Shown here piece after piece: positions 1 through 10,000 of a stretch of 20,200 bases of DNA. The notes beneath the pieces are model-generated. The model was not told the origin of the DNA, did not search any database, and worked only from the letters and a program-made list of their open reading frames with translations. The DNA is taken from positions 1 through 20,200 of the forward strand of contig DASWHD010000238.1 in assembly GCA_036393335.1 (NCBI GenBank), in the 5' to 3' direction. The DNA comes from DASWHD01 sp036393335. Its GTDB lineage: Bacteria; CG2-30-53-67; CG2-30-70-394. Made by a program: the position numbers and the translations under genes. The stretch's first letter is position 1; the number at the start of each line of letters is the position of its first letter.

Positions 1-47
1 AGGTCTCGTTGAGAGGTCCGCAGCAGCCGATCGCCGCATACGAGCCC

Positions 48-1022
48 TCAGAGGTCGCGTTCCACCACGTAGTCGGCGATGGCGTAGCAGGCGGTGCGCC
101 ATTCACTGTCCGGGAAAGCGTCTAGGGCGGTCTTCGCCCTCCTGACGTGGGCGGTGCTGATCTCGACGCACCCTTGGAGGACGGAGTAACGATCTAACAA
201 CAAGAAGACCTTCTGCAGGTCGGCCTGCTCGAGGTTGTCCTTCAAGATCGTCGCCTCGACGGTCGCCCGATCCGCGGCGTTCGCGCGCTCCAATAGCACG
301 ATGAGGGGCAGTGTCACCTTGCCTTCCATCAGGTCCTTTCCCACCAGCTTGCCGAGGCGGGTTTCGTTGGCGACATAGTCGAGGCTGTCGTCGACCATCT
401 GGAAGGCAATACCCAGGTGACGGCCATATTCTTGCAAGCCGTCCTTCTGTGCGCTGTTCAATCCCGCGGCAACCCCTGGAAGGCGGCAGGCGGCGGCCAT
501 GAGATTGGCCGTTTTGCAGGTCACGATCTGTTCATAGGCCCCGCGGGTGATGGCGACGTCCTTGGTGTGCGCCATCTGCAACAGCTCACCCTTCACCATG
601 TACGCGGTGGCGCTGGAGAGAATCTCCATGATTTCCAGGCTGTTCTGGCCGACTGCCAGGTGCAGGGCCATGGCGTAAAAATAGTCACCGACGAGCACGC
701 ACGCCTGGTTCCCCCAGATCGAGTTCGCCGCGGCGTGGCCGCGCCGAAGCTGCGCCATGTCCACCACGTCGTCATGCAGAAGGCTTGCCGTGTGCAGGTA
801 CTCGATGATCGAGGCGAGGGTGTATACGCCATCGCCGCGATATCCGCATAGGCGAGCGGACAACAGCAGGAGCAGGGGGCGCACCCGTTTGCCGCCACCG
901 TCCAGGAGGTGGCTACCGACCTCGGGGATCAACGCGGCATCGGAGTGGAGGTGCCGGTGGATCTCGGTCTCCACCGCCGCGAGGTCGTCGCGGAACGTGT
1001 CCCAAACGAAGTCGATCTGCAA
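48..1022 (-). CDS. ispB: Octaprenyl-type polyprenyl diphosphate synthase
   Basis: This enzyme elongates farnesyl diphosphate with isopentenyl diphosphate to make the long isoprenoid side chain of quinones, in the cytosol. Both aspartate-rich motifs are visible: DDVVD, preceded by HTASLLH, and the second motif in FQMVDDSLDY. The GGGKRVRP substrate-binding segment is also present. The residue five positions before the first DD is a small alanine, which in this family is associated with long products. I chose TTG at 1022 as the start. It has a GGAG ribosome binding site six bases upstream, and the distance from it to the end of GGGKR is 46 residues, the same as I recall for E. coli IspB, giving 324 residues. 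The frame stays open to another TTG at 1076, but that one has no Shine-Dalgarno sequence. The gene is divergent from miaB. Product length cannot be fixed from sequence alone. Confidence 0.93.
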   Translation of the reverse strand: MQIDFVWDTFRDDLAAVETEIHRHLHSDAALIPEVGSHLLDGGGKRVRPLLLLLSARLCGYRGDGVYTLASIIEYLHTASLLHDDVVDMAQLRRGHAAANSIWGNQACVLVGDYFYAMALHLAVGQNSLEIMEILSSATAYMVKGELLQMAHTKDVAITRGAYEQIVTCKTANLMAAACRLPGVAAGLNSAQKDGLQEYGRHLGIAFQMVDDSLDYVANETRLGKLVGKDLMEGKVTLPLIVLLERANAADRATVEATILKDNLEQADLQKVFLLLDRYSVLQGCVEISTAHVRRAKTALDAFPDSEWRTACYAIADYVVERDL

Positions 1023-1110
1023 GCTGCTCTCCCAGACTGCGAGAAGCCGACCCTCAGGATCGCCTTTTTCGTGCAACGAGGTGATCGCGCCGGTCGTCGT
1101 TTACCGCTGC

Positions 1111-1139
1111 TTGTTTGAGCCGGGTGGCCAACCTACTAT
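1111..1139 (+). promoter_or_regulatory. Possible sigma-70 promoter for miaB
   Basis: In the 94-base divergent gap, TTGTTT (1111-1116) and TACTAT (1134-1139) are separated by exactly 17 bases. This would place the transcription start near 1146 and leave a leader of about 25 bases before the miaB ATG. Each box matches consensus at about four of six positions, so this is a plausible but unproven promoter. Confidence 0.35.
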
Positions 1140-1170
1140 CGATCGCTGTTGCACCCCACGGTTCGTCACC

Positions 1171-2538
1171 ATGCCAACTTGCCACAGGCCCCCATCCTCC
1201 TCCAAGCCGGCGGTCTTCGTCCACGCCTTTGGGTGCCAGATGAACGCCCATGAGGGCGAACGCCTGCTGGGCATGTTGCTCGACGAGGGCTACCAGGAGG
1301 CGATCACTCCCGAGTTGGCCGACCTCATCGTTCTCCACACCTGCGCGGTGCGGGAGCACGCCGTACACAAGGCGGTGAGCGAGGTGGGCCGCCTGGCACT
1401 CCTGAAGCACAGGCGTTCGCACCTCAAGATCGGCCTCACGGGGTGTGTTGCCCAGAGTGATGGTGCGACGTTGCTAGCGCGCGCGCCGGGGCTCGACTTC
1501 GTGATCGGCAGCCGGGCCGTGGTGCGATTGCCGGCGGTGCTGCGTCGCGTCGTTGCCGGCGAGCGGGTGGTGGACGTGGCGGATGGGGAGTATTTGGAGA
1601 TCGGCTCGGCTGCCGCCCGCCGCGATGCGCTGCGTGCGTACGTGACGATCATCGAGGGATGCGACAAGTTCTGTTCATTCTGCATCGTGCCTCACACCCG
1701 CGGTCGCGAATACAGTCGGCCGGCGGTCGCGATCCTCGACGAGGTGCGTGACCTGGTCGCCGACGGCTACCGTGAGGTCACCCTGCTCGGCCAGACGGTC
1801 AACGCATACGGCCGGAAGGGGGGGGGCGCTGGCGAGTCGCAGGTAGACTTCCCGGGGCTTTTAGAGCAGGTCAGCGCGGTGGACGGTCTGGCGCGCGTGC
1901 GCTTCGTCACGTCGCACCCGAACTACGTCGGGCCGGAGCTAATCGAGGTGCTGGCGAGCCAGCCCAAGGTGTGCGAGTACATGCACCTGCCCCTGCAAGC
2001 CGGTTCCGACCCGGTGCTGGCGCGGATGAACCGGGGGTACACCGTCGACGAGTATCTGGGCATCGTAGATCGGCTGCGCCGGGCGGTACCCGGGGTCGCC
2101 CTGGTCTCCGATTTCATCGTCGGCTTTCCGGGCGAGAGCGAGGCCGATTTCCGCGCCACCCTCGACGCGGTGAAGACGCTGCAGTTTGCGTCGATCTTCG
2201 CCTTCATGTATTCGCCTCGGCCCCACACGCGCGCCGAGAAGTGGGGCGATCCGATCCCTGTGGAGGTCAAGTCGGAGCGGCTAGAACGCCTTCTGGCGGC
2301 GCAACGGCGTATCGCCGAGCGACACAACCGGGCCTTGGTGGGTACCCTCCAAGAAGTCTTGGTTGAAGGGAGCGCCGCCCGCCTACCTGGCAAGCTGGAG
2401 GGCCGCACCCGGACAAACCGACGGATCGCCTTCGACGGCCCCGGTGTTCCCGGCGAGGTGGTCCAGGTGCGAGTGACGGCGGTCGAGCGTGGTGCCCTGG
2501 TCGGTGGCCCCGCAGTTTCCGCGAGCTGCGTTGGATGA
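1171..2538 (+). CDS. miaB: tRNA-2-methylthio-N6-dimethylallyladenosine synthase (MiaB)
   Basis: MiaB is a radical-SAM methylthiotransferase that adds a methylthio group to N6-isopentenyladenosine at position 37 of tRNAs. The three N-terminal cysteines that hold the auxiliary [4Fe-4S] cluster are at about residues 22 (FGCQMN), 58 (LHTCAVRE) and 92 (TGC). The radical-SAM CxxxCxxC triad is at 164, 168 and 171 (CDKFCSFC), followed by PHTRGRE and the LLGQTVNAYG segment. The C-terminal TRAM RNA-binding domain contains the LEGRTRTNR stretch. The length of 455 residues is normal for MiaB. I chose ATG 1171 because the family homology begins just after it. The frame is open upstream to about 757, but that stretch is antisense to ispB and does not resemble MiaB. 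No clear Shine-Dalgarno sequence precedes 1171. The vanZ-like gene overlaps its stop by 4 bases. Confidence 0.96.
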   Translation: MPTCHRPPSSSKPAVFVHAFGCQMNAHEGERLLGMLLDEGYQEAITPELADLIVLHTCAVREHAVHKAVSEVGRLALLKHRRSHLKIGLTGCVAQSDGATLLARAPGLDFVIGSRAVVRLPAVLRRVVAGERVVDVADGEYLEIGSAAARRDALRAYVTIIEGCDKFCSFCIVPHTRGREYSRPAVAILDEVRDLVADGYREVTLLGQTVNAYGRKGGGAGESQVDFPGLLEQVSAVDGLARVRFVTSHPNYVGPELIEVLASQPKVCEYMHLPLQAGSDPVLARMNRGYTVDEYLGIVDRLRRAVPGVALVSDFIVGFPGESEADFRATLDAVKTLQFASIFAFMYSPRPHTRAEKWGDPIPVEVKSERLERLLAAQRRIAERHNRALVGTLQEVLVEGSAARLPGKLEGRTRTNRRIAFDGPGVPGEVVQVRVTAVERGALVGGPAVSASCVG

Positions 2539-2897
2539 CCCCCGGACGGACGAGCCGCTGGCTGGTGGTGGCGGTCTATGCAGGGATGATCTTCTGGCTG
2601 TCGCACCAAACGGACCTTTCCGTACCGGCTCCGGTAGTGCTCAACGACAAGATCTGCCATGGGGTGGAATACGCCGGCTTCACCACGACCCTGGCGATGG
2701 CCCTGGCCGCCGGCGGGAGCCCGCTGGTCCTCACCCGCGCCGCATCGTTGGCGATCCTCTGCGGACTGTCCGACGAGTACCACCAGCGGTTTGTGCCGGG
2801 TCGGGACTCGGACCTGGCAGATGTGGCGGCGGACGCAGTGGGTACCGGCAGCGCCTGCCTGGCACTGGCCGTCTATCGGCGACGGAGGCGCGTCTGA
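2535..2897 (+). CDS. VanZ-family small membrane protein
   Basis: A 120-residue protein with the VanZ-family signature: a DKICHGVEY motif near residue 40, then DEYHQRFVPGRDSDLADVAAD, which contains the conserved DE..Q, R and D...D residues, and a terminal hydrophobic segment followed by an RRRRRV tail. Membrane segments are visible near residues 8-24, 50-78 and 98-114. The start ATG lies inside the miaB stop (ATGA overlap), which suggests translational coupling with miaB. The family is named for a protein linked to teicoplanin resistance, but most members, including short single-domain ones like this, have no known function. I would not infer antibiotic resistance here. Confidence 0.87.
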   Translation: MTPGRTSRWLVVAVYAGMIFWLSHQTDLSVPAPVVLNDKICHGVEYAGFTTTLAMALAAGGSPLVLTRAASLAILCGLSDEYHQRFVPGRDSDLADVAADAVGTGSACLALAVYRRRRRV

Positions 2898-3039
2898 TTT
2901 AAGGTAGGCAAGGGTGCGTTTGCCCGGAAGACCCCTGAGAGCTCTGGGTGTAATGGCGTGGAGCGCCCTCTCGTGTCACGTTTTCTCCCCTCCATTCTCC
3001 GCCAAGAGTGATCTGCCGATGGTTGATTGAGCTCAGCGA

Positions 3040-5772
3040 ATGGAAGCCTGCGTCGACCTCCCTACCGAATCCTGGCTCCTGCCCGAGATCGCCTCTATCG
3101 ACCGGCTGGCGGCCCACGACTGGCAAACGTATCGGCCGACTCTGGTGCGCGACCGGGCGGCGATGATGGATCAGGCGGCGGCCCTGTACGCCGCACGGCG
3201 TCGGGAGATCGAGGGGGCGCATCTTGCCGGTCACACAGGTGCCACGGTGGTGGCCGAGCTGACAGCCGCCGCCGATCGGCTCTTGCAGGCACTGTTCGGT
3301 TTTGTCGCCGCGGCTCATCAGCCTACTGGCTGCCCGGCCTTCGCCCTGATTGCGGTGGGTGGTTACGGTCGCGGTGAGCTCAATCCGTATTCGGACCTCG
3401 ACCTGCTGTTCGTTTCGGCCAAGCGGCTGACCGAAAAGATGCGGGCGATCGCCTCCGACCTGCTGCTGGTGCTGTGGGACATGAAGCTCGACGTGGGCCA
3501 CTCCGTACGCACTTTTCGCGAGTGCATCAGCCAGGCCGTGGCGGATGAGACGGTGCGCACGGCTCTCATCGAGTGTCGCTTCCTCGCCGGCGACCCCGCC
3601 ATCTACGACGACTTCGTCAAGGAGGTCACGCGCAAGGTCGTGGATCACCAGCCACGGCGCTACATCGAAGCCAAGCTCGCCCAGCACTTCACCCGTCTGC
3701 AGCAGCAGGGTGGCTCGATCTTTGTCCGGGAGCCACACGTGAAGGAGGGGGTCGGCGGCCTGCGCGACATCCACTTCGCTACTTGGGTGGGCAAGACGCG
3801 GTACCGGGCTCAGTCGTTCGACGAGCTCATGAAGATTGGCTCGATCTCCCGCCAGGAGCGCGAGTTTCTCGCCAGCGCCCGCAGCTTTCTGTGGCGGGTG
3901 CGCAACCACCTGCATTTTCGTGCCGGCCGTAAGAGCGACGTCCTGTCCTTCGATCAGCAGGTCGGGCTTGCCGAGCATCTCGGATACGAGGACCGGGAGG
4001 GATTTCCCGCCTCCGTGTCGTTCATGCGCTACTTCTACTGCCACGCACAGCAGATCCACTTCCTCTCCGACGTCCTGTTGCGGCGTTTCGCCCACGACTT
4101 CGGCATCGGCGCCCGGCTCCGCACGCGCCTCGGGATGCGGACCGTGGGCGACGGCTTCGTCCTCCACAAGGACTGGGTCGGTGTACCGCTGGCGGCCCAG
4201 GGGCGGTTCCGCGAGCGGCCCACCCGTCTGCTCGAGCTGTTCGAGCTGAGCGCGACCCACCGTGTCCCGATCTCCCACGACACCCTGGCGAAGATCAGTC
4301 TCGAGTTGCCGGACATCGAGGATGCCGAGGTCCGCTCGGTGGAGAACCTGGCGGCGCTGCGCCGTCTGTTTACCGCCGAGGGGCCGGTGGGGTACTGGCT
4401 GCGGTCGATGTATCAGACAGGCTTGTTCCGCCGCCTGGTCCCCGAGTTCGCGCGCATTCAGGCCCTGTGTCAGCCTGGCCCCTATCATCGCTACACGGTG
4501 GATGAGCACACCCTGCGGGTCGTCGACTACCTCGATCAGATCCGCTTCCGGCCGCAGGAACAGCACGCCCTCTTCCACGAAACCTTTCGTCGCCTGGCTC
4601 GCCCTTATCTCGTGTACCTCGGCGGGCTATTCCACGACCTGGGCAAGGGCTATTCCGGCGACCACAGCGACGTCGGTGCACGCCTAGCCAGCGCGGTGAT
4701 GAAGCGCCTCGGATATCCGAAGGACGACATCAAGATCGTACAGCGCCTGGTGCTGTTTCACCTGCTCATGCCGCACTACTCGCAGCGGCTCGAGATCCAC
4801 GACCAGCGGGTATTGCATACCTTCGTGGATCAGGTCATCGACGAGGAGAGCCTCGACCTGCTCTTGGTGCTTACTTACGCGGACGCCCATGCGACCCATC
4901 CGGACATGTGGTCGGCGTGGAAGGAAGCGCTGGTGTTGGAGTTATATGGCCTGGCACGGGAGCAGCTTCTGGGCCGCGAGGCCGACACCCTCGCCGCCCT
5001 CCGCGCCGCCAAGATCCGGGAGTTGGGGGAGGCCGCGGCGGAGAAGCAGATGAGCGCCTTGCTGAGCGACTACCTGAGCGAGATCAGCGACGAGGAATTA
5101 CTCGGCAAGACCGTCGCCCAGACCCTCGCCGATCTCGAGATGCTCCAGCGCCTCGATCGAGAGCCGTTGCAATTCCGTCTGGTCAACCCGCGCGGTCGGC
5201 CCTTCAGCCAGCTCACCGTGTGCACCCACGATATCGATCAACCGGGGCTGTTCTCGCGGATCACCGGGGTGTTGGTGGCTCACTCCCTGGATATCAAGGC
5301 GGCCCAGATCCGGACCCGCAATGGGGTGGTCCTCGACACCCTGCAGCTCACCACCGGCGACGGCGAGCGCCTGACCCAAAAAGGTGTGAAGACCCGCCTC
5401 TTGGAGGACCTCCGCGCGGTGCTGGAGGGGCGCGCGCGGGTCAGCGACCTGGTGAAGGCGCGCGAACGATCCAGCTACGTCAATCCCCACGTCCGGCACA
5501 TGGACGCACACGTCACGGTGGATACCCGCGTCGCCAGCAGCGCGACCGTGTTGTTCCTCAATGCGGAGGATCGGCCGGGGCTCCTGCACGACGTGGTGAC
5601 CGCGCTCGCCAATCTGCGCCTGTACATACGCGGCGCGAAGATCGATACCCAGGCGGAGCGGGTGGTGGACAGCTTCTTCGTGACCGACATTTTCGGCCAC
5701 AAGGTCACCGACGAGGGGCGATTGCGTTACATCTGCCGCACCCTGGAACGGGCGGCAGACCATCGCGAATGA
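3040..5772 (+). CDS. glnD: [Protein-PII] uridylyltransferase / uridylyl-removing enzyme
   Basis: GlnD senses glutamine and adds or removes UMP on the PII proteins GlnB/GlnK, thereby setting glutamine synthetase and NtrBC activity. Domains in order: a nucleotidyltransferase with GGYGRGELNPYSDLD at residues 107-121 (D119 and D121 are the expected metal ligands); the GlnD helical region with VKEGVGGLRDIH; an HD phosphohydrolase domain with GLFHDLGKGYSGDHS near residue 532; and two C-terminal ACT domains, about residues 722-800 (DQPGLFSRITGVL) and 835-905 (EDRPGLLHDVVTAL), which bind glutamine. All domains look intact, and 910 residues is within the family range. The leader from VanZ is 142 bases, and the Shine-Dalgarno sequence at ATG 3040 is weak. 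The gene converges with the exbD-like gene. Confidence 0.97.
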   Translation: MEACVDLPTESWLLPEIASIDRLAAHDWQTYRPTLVRDRAAMMDQAAALYAARRREIEGAHLAGHTGATVVAELTAAADRLLQALFGFVAAAHQPTGCPAFALIAVGGYGRGELNPYSDLDLLFVSAKRLTEKMRAIASDLLLVLWDMKLDVGHSVRTFRECISQAVADETVRTALIECRFLAGDPAIYDDFVKEVTRKVVDHQPRRYIEAKLAQHFTRLQQQGGSIFVREPHVKEGVGGLRDIHFATWVGKTRYRAQSFDELMKIGSISRQEREFLASARSFLWRVRNHLHFRAGRKSDVLSFDQQVGLAEHLGYEDREGFPASVSFMRYFYCHAQQIHFLSDVLLRRFAHDFGIGARLRTRLGMRTVGDGFVLHKDWVGVPLAAQGRFRERPTRLLELFELSATHRVPISHDTLAKISLELPDIEDAEVRSVENLAALRRLFTAEGPVGYWLRSMYQTGLFRRLVPEFARIQALCQPGPYHRYTVDEHTLRVVDYLDQIRFRPQEQHALFHETFRRLARPYLVYLGGLFHDLGKGYSGDHSDVGARLASAVMKRLGYPKDDIKIVQRLVLFHLLMPHYSQRLEIHDQRVLHTFVDQVIDEESLDLLLVLTYADAHATHPDMWSAWKEALVLELYGLAREQLLGREADTLAALRAAKIRELGEAAAEKQMSALLSDYLSEISDEELLGKTVAQTLADLEMLQRLDREPLQFRLVNPRGRPFSQLTVCTHDIDQPGLFSRITGVLVAHSLDIKAAQIRTRNGVVLDTLQLTTGDGERLTQKGVKTRLLEDLRAVLEGRARVSDLVKARERSSYVNPHVRHMDAHVTVDTRVASSATVLFLNAEDRPGLLHDVVTALANLRLYIRGAKIDTQAERVVDSFFVTDIFGHKVTDEGRLRYICRTLERAADHRE

Positions 5773-5832
5773 CGATCCTACCCGGCGAGGCGGTGAACAC
5801 CCCGCTGTCGCATGGCACACGGATCCGGGAGA

Positions 5833-6243
5833 TTACTCCTCGCTCGGGGTGTGGGTGGCGATTGCCAGACGGCGAAAGCCGGCGCTGCGTGCGGCGTCCA
5901 TCGCCTCCACGACCCGGCCGTGGGACACCGCCTCGTCGGCCCGGATGATCACCACCGTCTCCTCGCCACGCTGCCCGCGTAGTTCCTGCAATCCGCCGCG
6001 TAGGGCATCGCGGGTGACCCGTCCCCGATCGAGGAAGAAGGTGCCGTCGGCGGTGATCGAGACGGATACCGCCTCGGTCGAGGGGCGCTCCCGGGCGCTC
6101 GCCTCTGGCAGGTTCACGCCGATCCCCGACTGGGTCGCGAAGGTGGTGGTGACCATGAAGAAGATCAACAGGAGAAAGACCACATCCACCAGCGACGTGA
6201 TGTCGATGGTCAGGTCGTCGTGGGGACGGCGGGCGAAGTTCAT
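5833..6243 (-). CDS. ExbD/TolR-family biopolymer transport protein
   Basis: A 136-residue ExbD/TolR protein with a short basic cytoplasmic N-terminus (MNFARRPHDD), one membrane helix (about residues 15-37), and a periplasmic domain ending in GFRRLAIATHT. Asp20 in SLVDVVF is the conserved membrane aspartate that the family needs for proton-driven work. I chose ATG 6243 because the family pattern starts there; the frame is open to 6336, but those residues are proline-rich and unlike the family. No Shine-Dalgarno sequence is evident. It is the last gene of the TPR-exbB-exbD run, 153 bases downstream of exbB across a long inverted repeat. No tonB, tolA or pal is visible in the window, so ExbD and TolR roles cannot be told apart. 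Confidence 0.91.
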   Translation of the reverse strand: MNFARRPHDDLTIDITSLVDVVFLLLIFFMVTTTFATQSGIGVNLPEASARERPSTEAVSVSITADGTFFLDRGRVTRDALRGGLQELRGQRGEETVVIIRADEAVSHGRVVEAMDAARSAGFRRLAIATHTPSEE

Positions 6244-6258
6244 AGGGGGAGGGGATGC

Positions 6259-6339
6259 GGGTTGAGGGATGGGGGGGACGGAAGGGAACCCCATTTGCGC
6301 GGCCGGCATCCTGCTATCTGACCCCTCATCCCCCAACCC
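6259..6339 (-). repeat. Imperfect inverted repeat in the exbB-exbD gap
   Basis: The G-rich arm at 6259-6276 (GGGTTGAGGGATGGGGGG) is complementary to the C-rich arm at 6322-6339 over 18 positions, with one G-U wobble and one mismatch. The intervening sequence is 45 bases. In the minus-strand transcript the structure would lie between the exbB stop (6397) and the exbD start (6243). It could stabilise or process the transcript, or lower exbD expression. No T-run follows it, so it is not a canonical terminator. Confidence 0.5.
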
Positions 6340-6396
6340 CCGACCCCCCTGCGGTTCGGAGTGTGGCGTGCGTCGGGTCGAGATGGTCGTTGCATC

Positions 6397-7014
6397 TCAC
6401 TGCCGTTCCCTCGTCAAGAAGTCCAGGAACTCGATGGACATGCGCTCCATCTCCACCGCCAGGACCTCGGCGCGGCGCCGGAAGTAGCGGTAGGCGATGT
6501 ACGCCGGGATCGCCACCAGCAGCCCCGCGGCGGTGGAAAACAACGCCTCGGAGATGCCACCCGCCAAGGCGGAGGCATTGCCCACCCCCTTCAGCGCGAT
6601 GGTGTTGAACACCTTGATCATGCCGGAGACCGTGCCCAGCAGTCCGAGCAGTGGCGAGACCCCGGCGACGATGCCCAAGGCGTCGAGGTGTGCCTCCAGC
6701 ACCGGGAGCTGATGGCGACCGGCGTCCTCCAGTCGGTCGCGCAGGGTCTCGCGCGGCTCGCCGCGGCTCATCAGACCGGCTGTGAGGATGCGTGCCATCG
6801 GCGAGTCATTCTGGCGCAGATAGGCGAGGGCCTCCTCTCCCTTGCCGTCGAGGAGCCGGGCGCGGATTTGATCGAGGAGAAACGGGGGGACTACCTTGAC
6901 CCGGCGCAGGAATGCCGTTTTCTCGATGAGGATGGCCACGGCGACCACCGACCCGACGAGCAGCGGCCACATCGTCGGGCCACCCTTTTCGAAGAACAAC
7001 AGCAGGTTGTTCAT
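6397..7014 (-). CDS. MotA/TolQ/ExbB proton channel family protein
   Basis: A 205-residue inner-membrane protein of the MotA/TolQ/ExbB family. It forms, with ExbD/TolR, a channel that uses the proton motive force to do work on periplasmic or outer-membrane partners. Three membrane segments are visible: about residues 14-36 (MWPLLVGSVVAVAILIEK), 111-142 (VSPLLGLLGTVSGMIKVF, the conserved family core) and 158-178 (FSTAAGLLVAIPAYIAY, with the conserved threonine). Its start overlaps the stop of the upstream TPR gene by 4 bases (ATGA), which argues for coupled translation and possibly a physical partnership. The length is usual for TolQ/ExbB. Confidence 0.94.
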   Translation of the reverse strand: MNNLLLFFEKGGPTMWPLLVGSVVAVAILIEKTAFLRRVKVVPPFLLDQIRARLLDGKGEEALAYLRQNDSPMARILTAGLMSRGEPRETLRDRLEDAGRHQLPVLEAHLDALGIVAGVSPLLGLLGTVSGMIKVFNTIALKGVGNASALAGGISEALFSTAAGLLVAIPAYIAYRYFRRRAEVLAVEMERMSIEFLDFLTRERQ

Positions 7015-10000
7015 GGACTGGCGGGAAGGGGGGGGCGCGGTGCTGCGTCCTCGACCCTGGCGGGCGGTGGGGAGCCGGTGGTGGTGGGCGGCGCGCTCGG
7101 CGGCAGGTCGTCGCCGACCACCGTATCCACGAGCCGCATGCGCAGATTACGCACCGTGTCCGCGAACGGCGTTCCTTCGGCGAGGGTATTGGCGCGCGCC
7201 AGGACCCGCAGGGCGGCCGCTCGCTCCCCTTGTTGCAAGTAGCCCTTGGCGATCGCCAGGTATGCCTGGATCTCGCGGGTCAGGTCTGCAGGCAGGCCGT
7301 TGAGATAGCCCTCTAGCTCCCGGATGCCCTCGCCGGACCGTCCCATCTCCACCAGAGCGCGGCCGCGGTAGTAAGGCAGGCTCTCGACGAGGGCCAGATC
7401 GTTGTCGTTCCCCGCCTCGACGAAGAACGGGTAGGCGCGCTGGGCCTGGCCCAGCTCCAGGAGGAGGCGGCCGATGCGGAACGCGGCCTGGCCATGGTAG
7501 CGCGGGTCGGTTTGAGACTCGACCAGCGGCAGATAGGTCTCCAGGGCGCGGTCGGAGAAATCGAGGGACTCGTAGACCTGCCCGAGAAGCAGTCGTGCCT
7601 CGGGTTGATGCTCGGCGTCCATCGGATCCTCCAGCATCCGTTTCAGGACCTGGCTGGCGAGAAAGTACTCCTGGGTCTCCACGTACAGGTAGGCCATGCG
7701 CAGGCGCGCCGTGCGCGCGGCGTCCTCCGCCGGGTAGCTGCGCAGCAACTTGGCATAGCTGGCGATCGCCTTCTGCGGCGCCCCGCCCTTCTCGAGGAGC
7801 AGGCCGCGGGTCAGCTCGACCTCGGCCAGCCAGCGGGAGGACTCCAATCGTCCCTCCATCTCGTTCAGGGCGTGGGCGGCGTAGTCTGGGTTGCCGGTCG
7901 TGCGTAACCACTCGACACCGTCGAGGAGGGACTGGGGATTGCCCCCGTGGTCACGGAACAGCGCCACCAACACCTCGATGGCTGCCTCGGCTTGACCGAG
8001 GTCTGCGAGCGAGAAGGCGGCGGCCCAGCGCGTGGCGATTGCCGGCGGGCCGTCGCCACCGGCGGCGGCGGCCTGGGCAAACGCGTGGGCGGCCTCCTCC
8101 TGCTGACCGCCCTGGCGGTGCGCGGTGCCGAGGCGGTAAAGCGCTTCTCCCAGGTGGGGGCTGTCGGGAAACCGCTGAGTAAAGCGGCTGAAGGCGCTGA
8201 CCGCCCCGTCCTGCCGTCCCGCCCGCGCCTCATTGACGCCGATGGCGAGCTGCGCCTCCTCGGCCACCGGATGGTCGGGAAAGCGCGCCGCCACGCTCTT
8301 GAGCAGAGTGGTGCTCCCGCCGTAATCGCCGCGCTCCGTCAGGATCTGGGCCATGCGCATTAGGGAGCGCCGCAGGCGATCGGCGTCCGGCCGCGTCTCG
8401 GTGACCTGGCGATAATAGTCGTAGGCGGCGGTGAGGTCGCCGTTCTCGAAGGCCGTCTCGGCGAGGAGGAAGAGGGCGTCGCCACGTGCGGCGGGCGCCG
8501 CGTCCGTGGCGATGCGAGCAAAGATCGCCTGGGCCCGGGCGGAGTTACCCAGGGTGAGGTACGCCTTGCCCAGCTCCCCCATCGCCACCGTCCAGTTTGG
8601 GTCGTCGGGCGGGACCTGCTCCAGGAGGGGGATAGCCTCCAGCAGACGGCGCTGGCCAAGGTACAGGAATCCTTCGTAGAAACGTGCCTGCCGCGCCCAG
8701 GGGGTATCGCCCCCTTGCTCGCGCAGCTCGCGGTAGTAGACCTCCGCGTCGCCCAGCTCGCTCAGCAGATGGAGGCTGCGTGCCAGGAGGAAGCGGGACT
8801 CGCCATCCTCCTCCGGCGTCAGGCCACCGGCCTGGCCAACCAGGTAGCGCAGAGCCTCGGCCACGTCGGTGTACTCCTTGGCGGCGAACAGGGCCCGGGC
8901 GAGGGCGAGGCGGGTGCGGCTGGCGTGGGGGCTGGAAGGGGCCGCGGCGAGGATCGATTGGAAGCCGGTCATCGCCTCCTCGACCTGGCCCGCTTGGAGT
9001 TGGGCCTGAGCCAGGGCAAGCCGCGCAGCGAGGAGGTGGTCGCCGCCGCTTTGCAGTGATGGTGATTCCAAGAGGGATGCGGCGGCGGCGAGGTCACCGG
9101 TGGCCATCGCCGTCTGAAACAGGCCCAGCGTGGCGCCCAGGACGATGATCGGGTCGGGCGCCTCGCGCTGGAGTTGGTCGAAGGCGGCGACGGCCGATTG
9201 CGGGTCGCCGAGCCGTAGCTGGCACCATGCGGCGATGAGGCGCAGGGCCGGGGCCTCGCTCGACCCGAGCAGGTCGAGGCTCTCCTGGTACCGCCCCATG
9301 TGGAACAGGACCTCGCCGAGGATCTGGCGCACGCTTTCCTGCCACGCCTGAGGACCGGTGGTGAGCAAGGCGTCGGCGGTGGAGCGCGCCGCATCGAGGT
9401 CGTCGCCGGCGAGGGAGATTGCCAGGCGCCAGAGGTGCAGCGACGGCGTGAGATCGGTGGACGGGGACGCGAGGGCGCGGCTTACGCGATCGATTGCGCC
9501 GGTGCGGTCGCCGTCCTCCATCGCCAGCCACGCCAGGGTGTAGTTGGCGTATGCCGCGAGGGTATGGCCCGGCCAGTCATCGATCAGGCCATGGAGCTGC
9601 CCGATCCCCCGTTCCCGTGCCCCCGTGGCGAGGGCGCATTCCGCCAGCCAGTACTGCGCTGCCGGCACCTGACGGCCACGGGGGTAGGTGGCGATTACCC
9701 TCTGGAAGATCGACGCGGCCTCGCGGAAGCGCCCGGCGTCGAAGTGGTACAGCCCTTCCGCGAGCATCGCCTCGTCCGGCGGTAGGAGGCGGGCGAGGGA
9801 CTCGCCCAGTCCCGGGCGGCGGCCGCAGCCGGGGCGCGGCACCACCGCCTGGTCGACGGCGGTGCGGGCGTGGCGCATCTCGTCGTCGGGAAGGCGCCGC
9901 GCCACACGCTCGATCGCTAGGCCGTACGGGTGAGGGAGGTCGCGCTCGGGGAGCACCGCGAGCCTCCCGGTGGGGCGAAACTGTACCTCCGTCGCGGCCC

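Noticed and set aside
2535..2897. Antibiotic (teicoplanin) resistance role for the VanZ-family gene
   Set aside because: No other van genes nearby; short VanZ-domain proteins are widespread and mostly of unknown function.
2899..4578. A 559-codon open frame on the minus strand opposite glnD
   Set aside because: It mirrors the GlnD coding frame in GC-rich DNA, has low-complexity composition and matches no family I know; GlnD is certain on the other strand.
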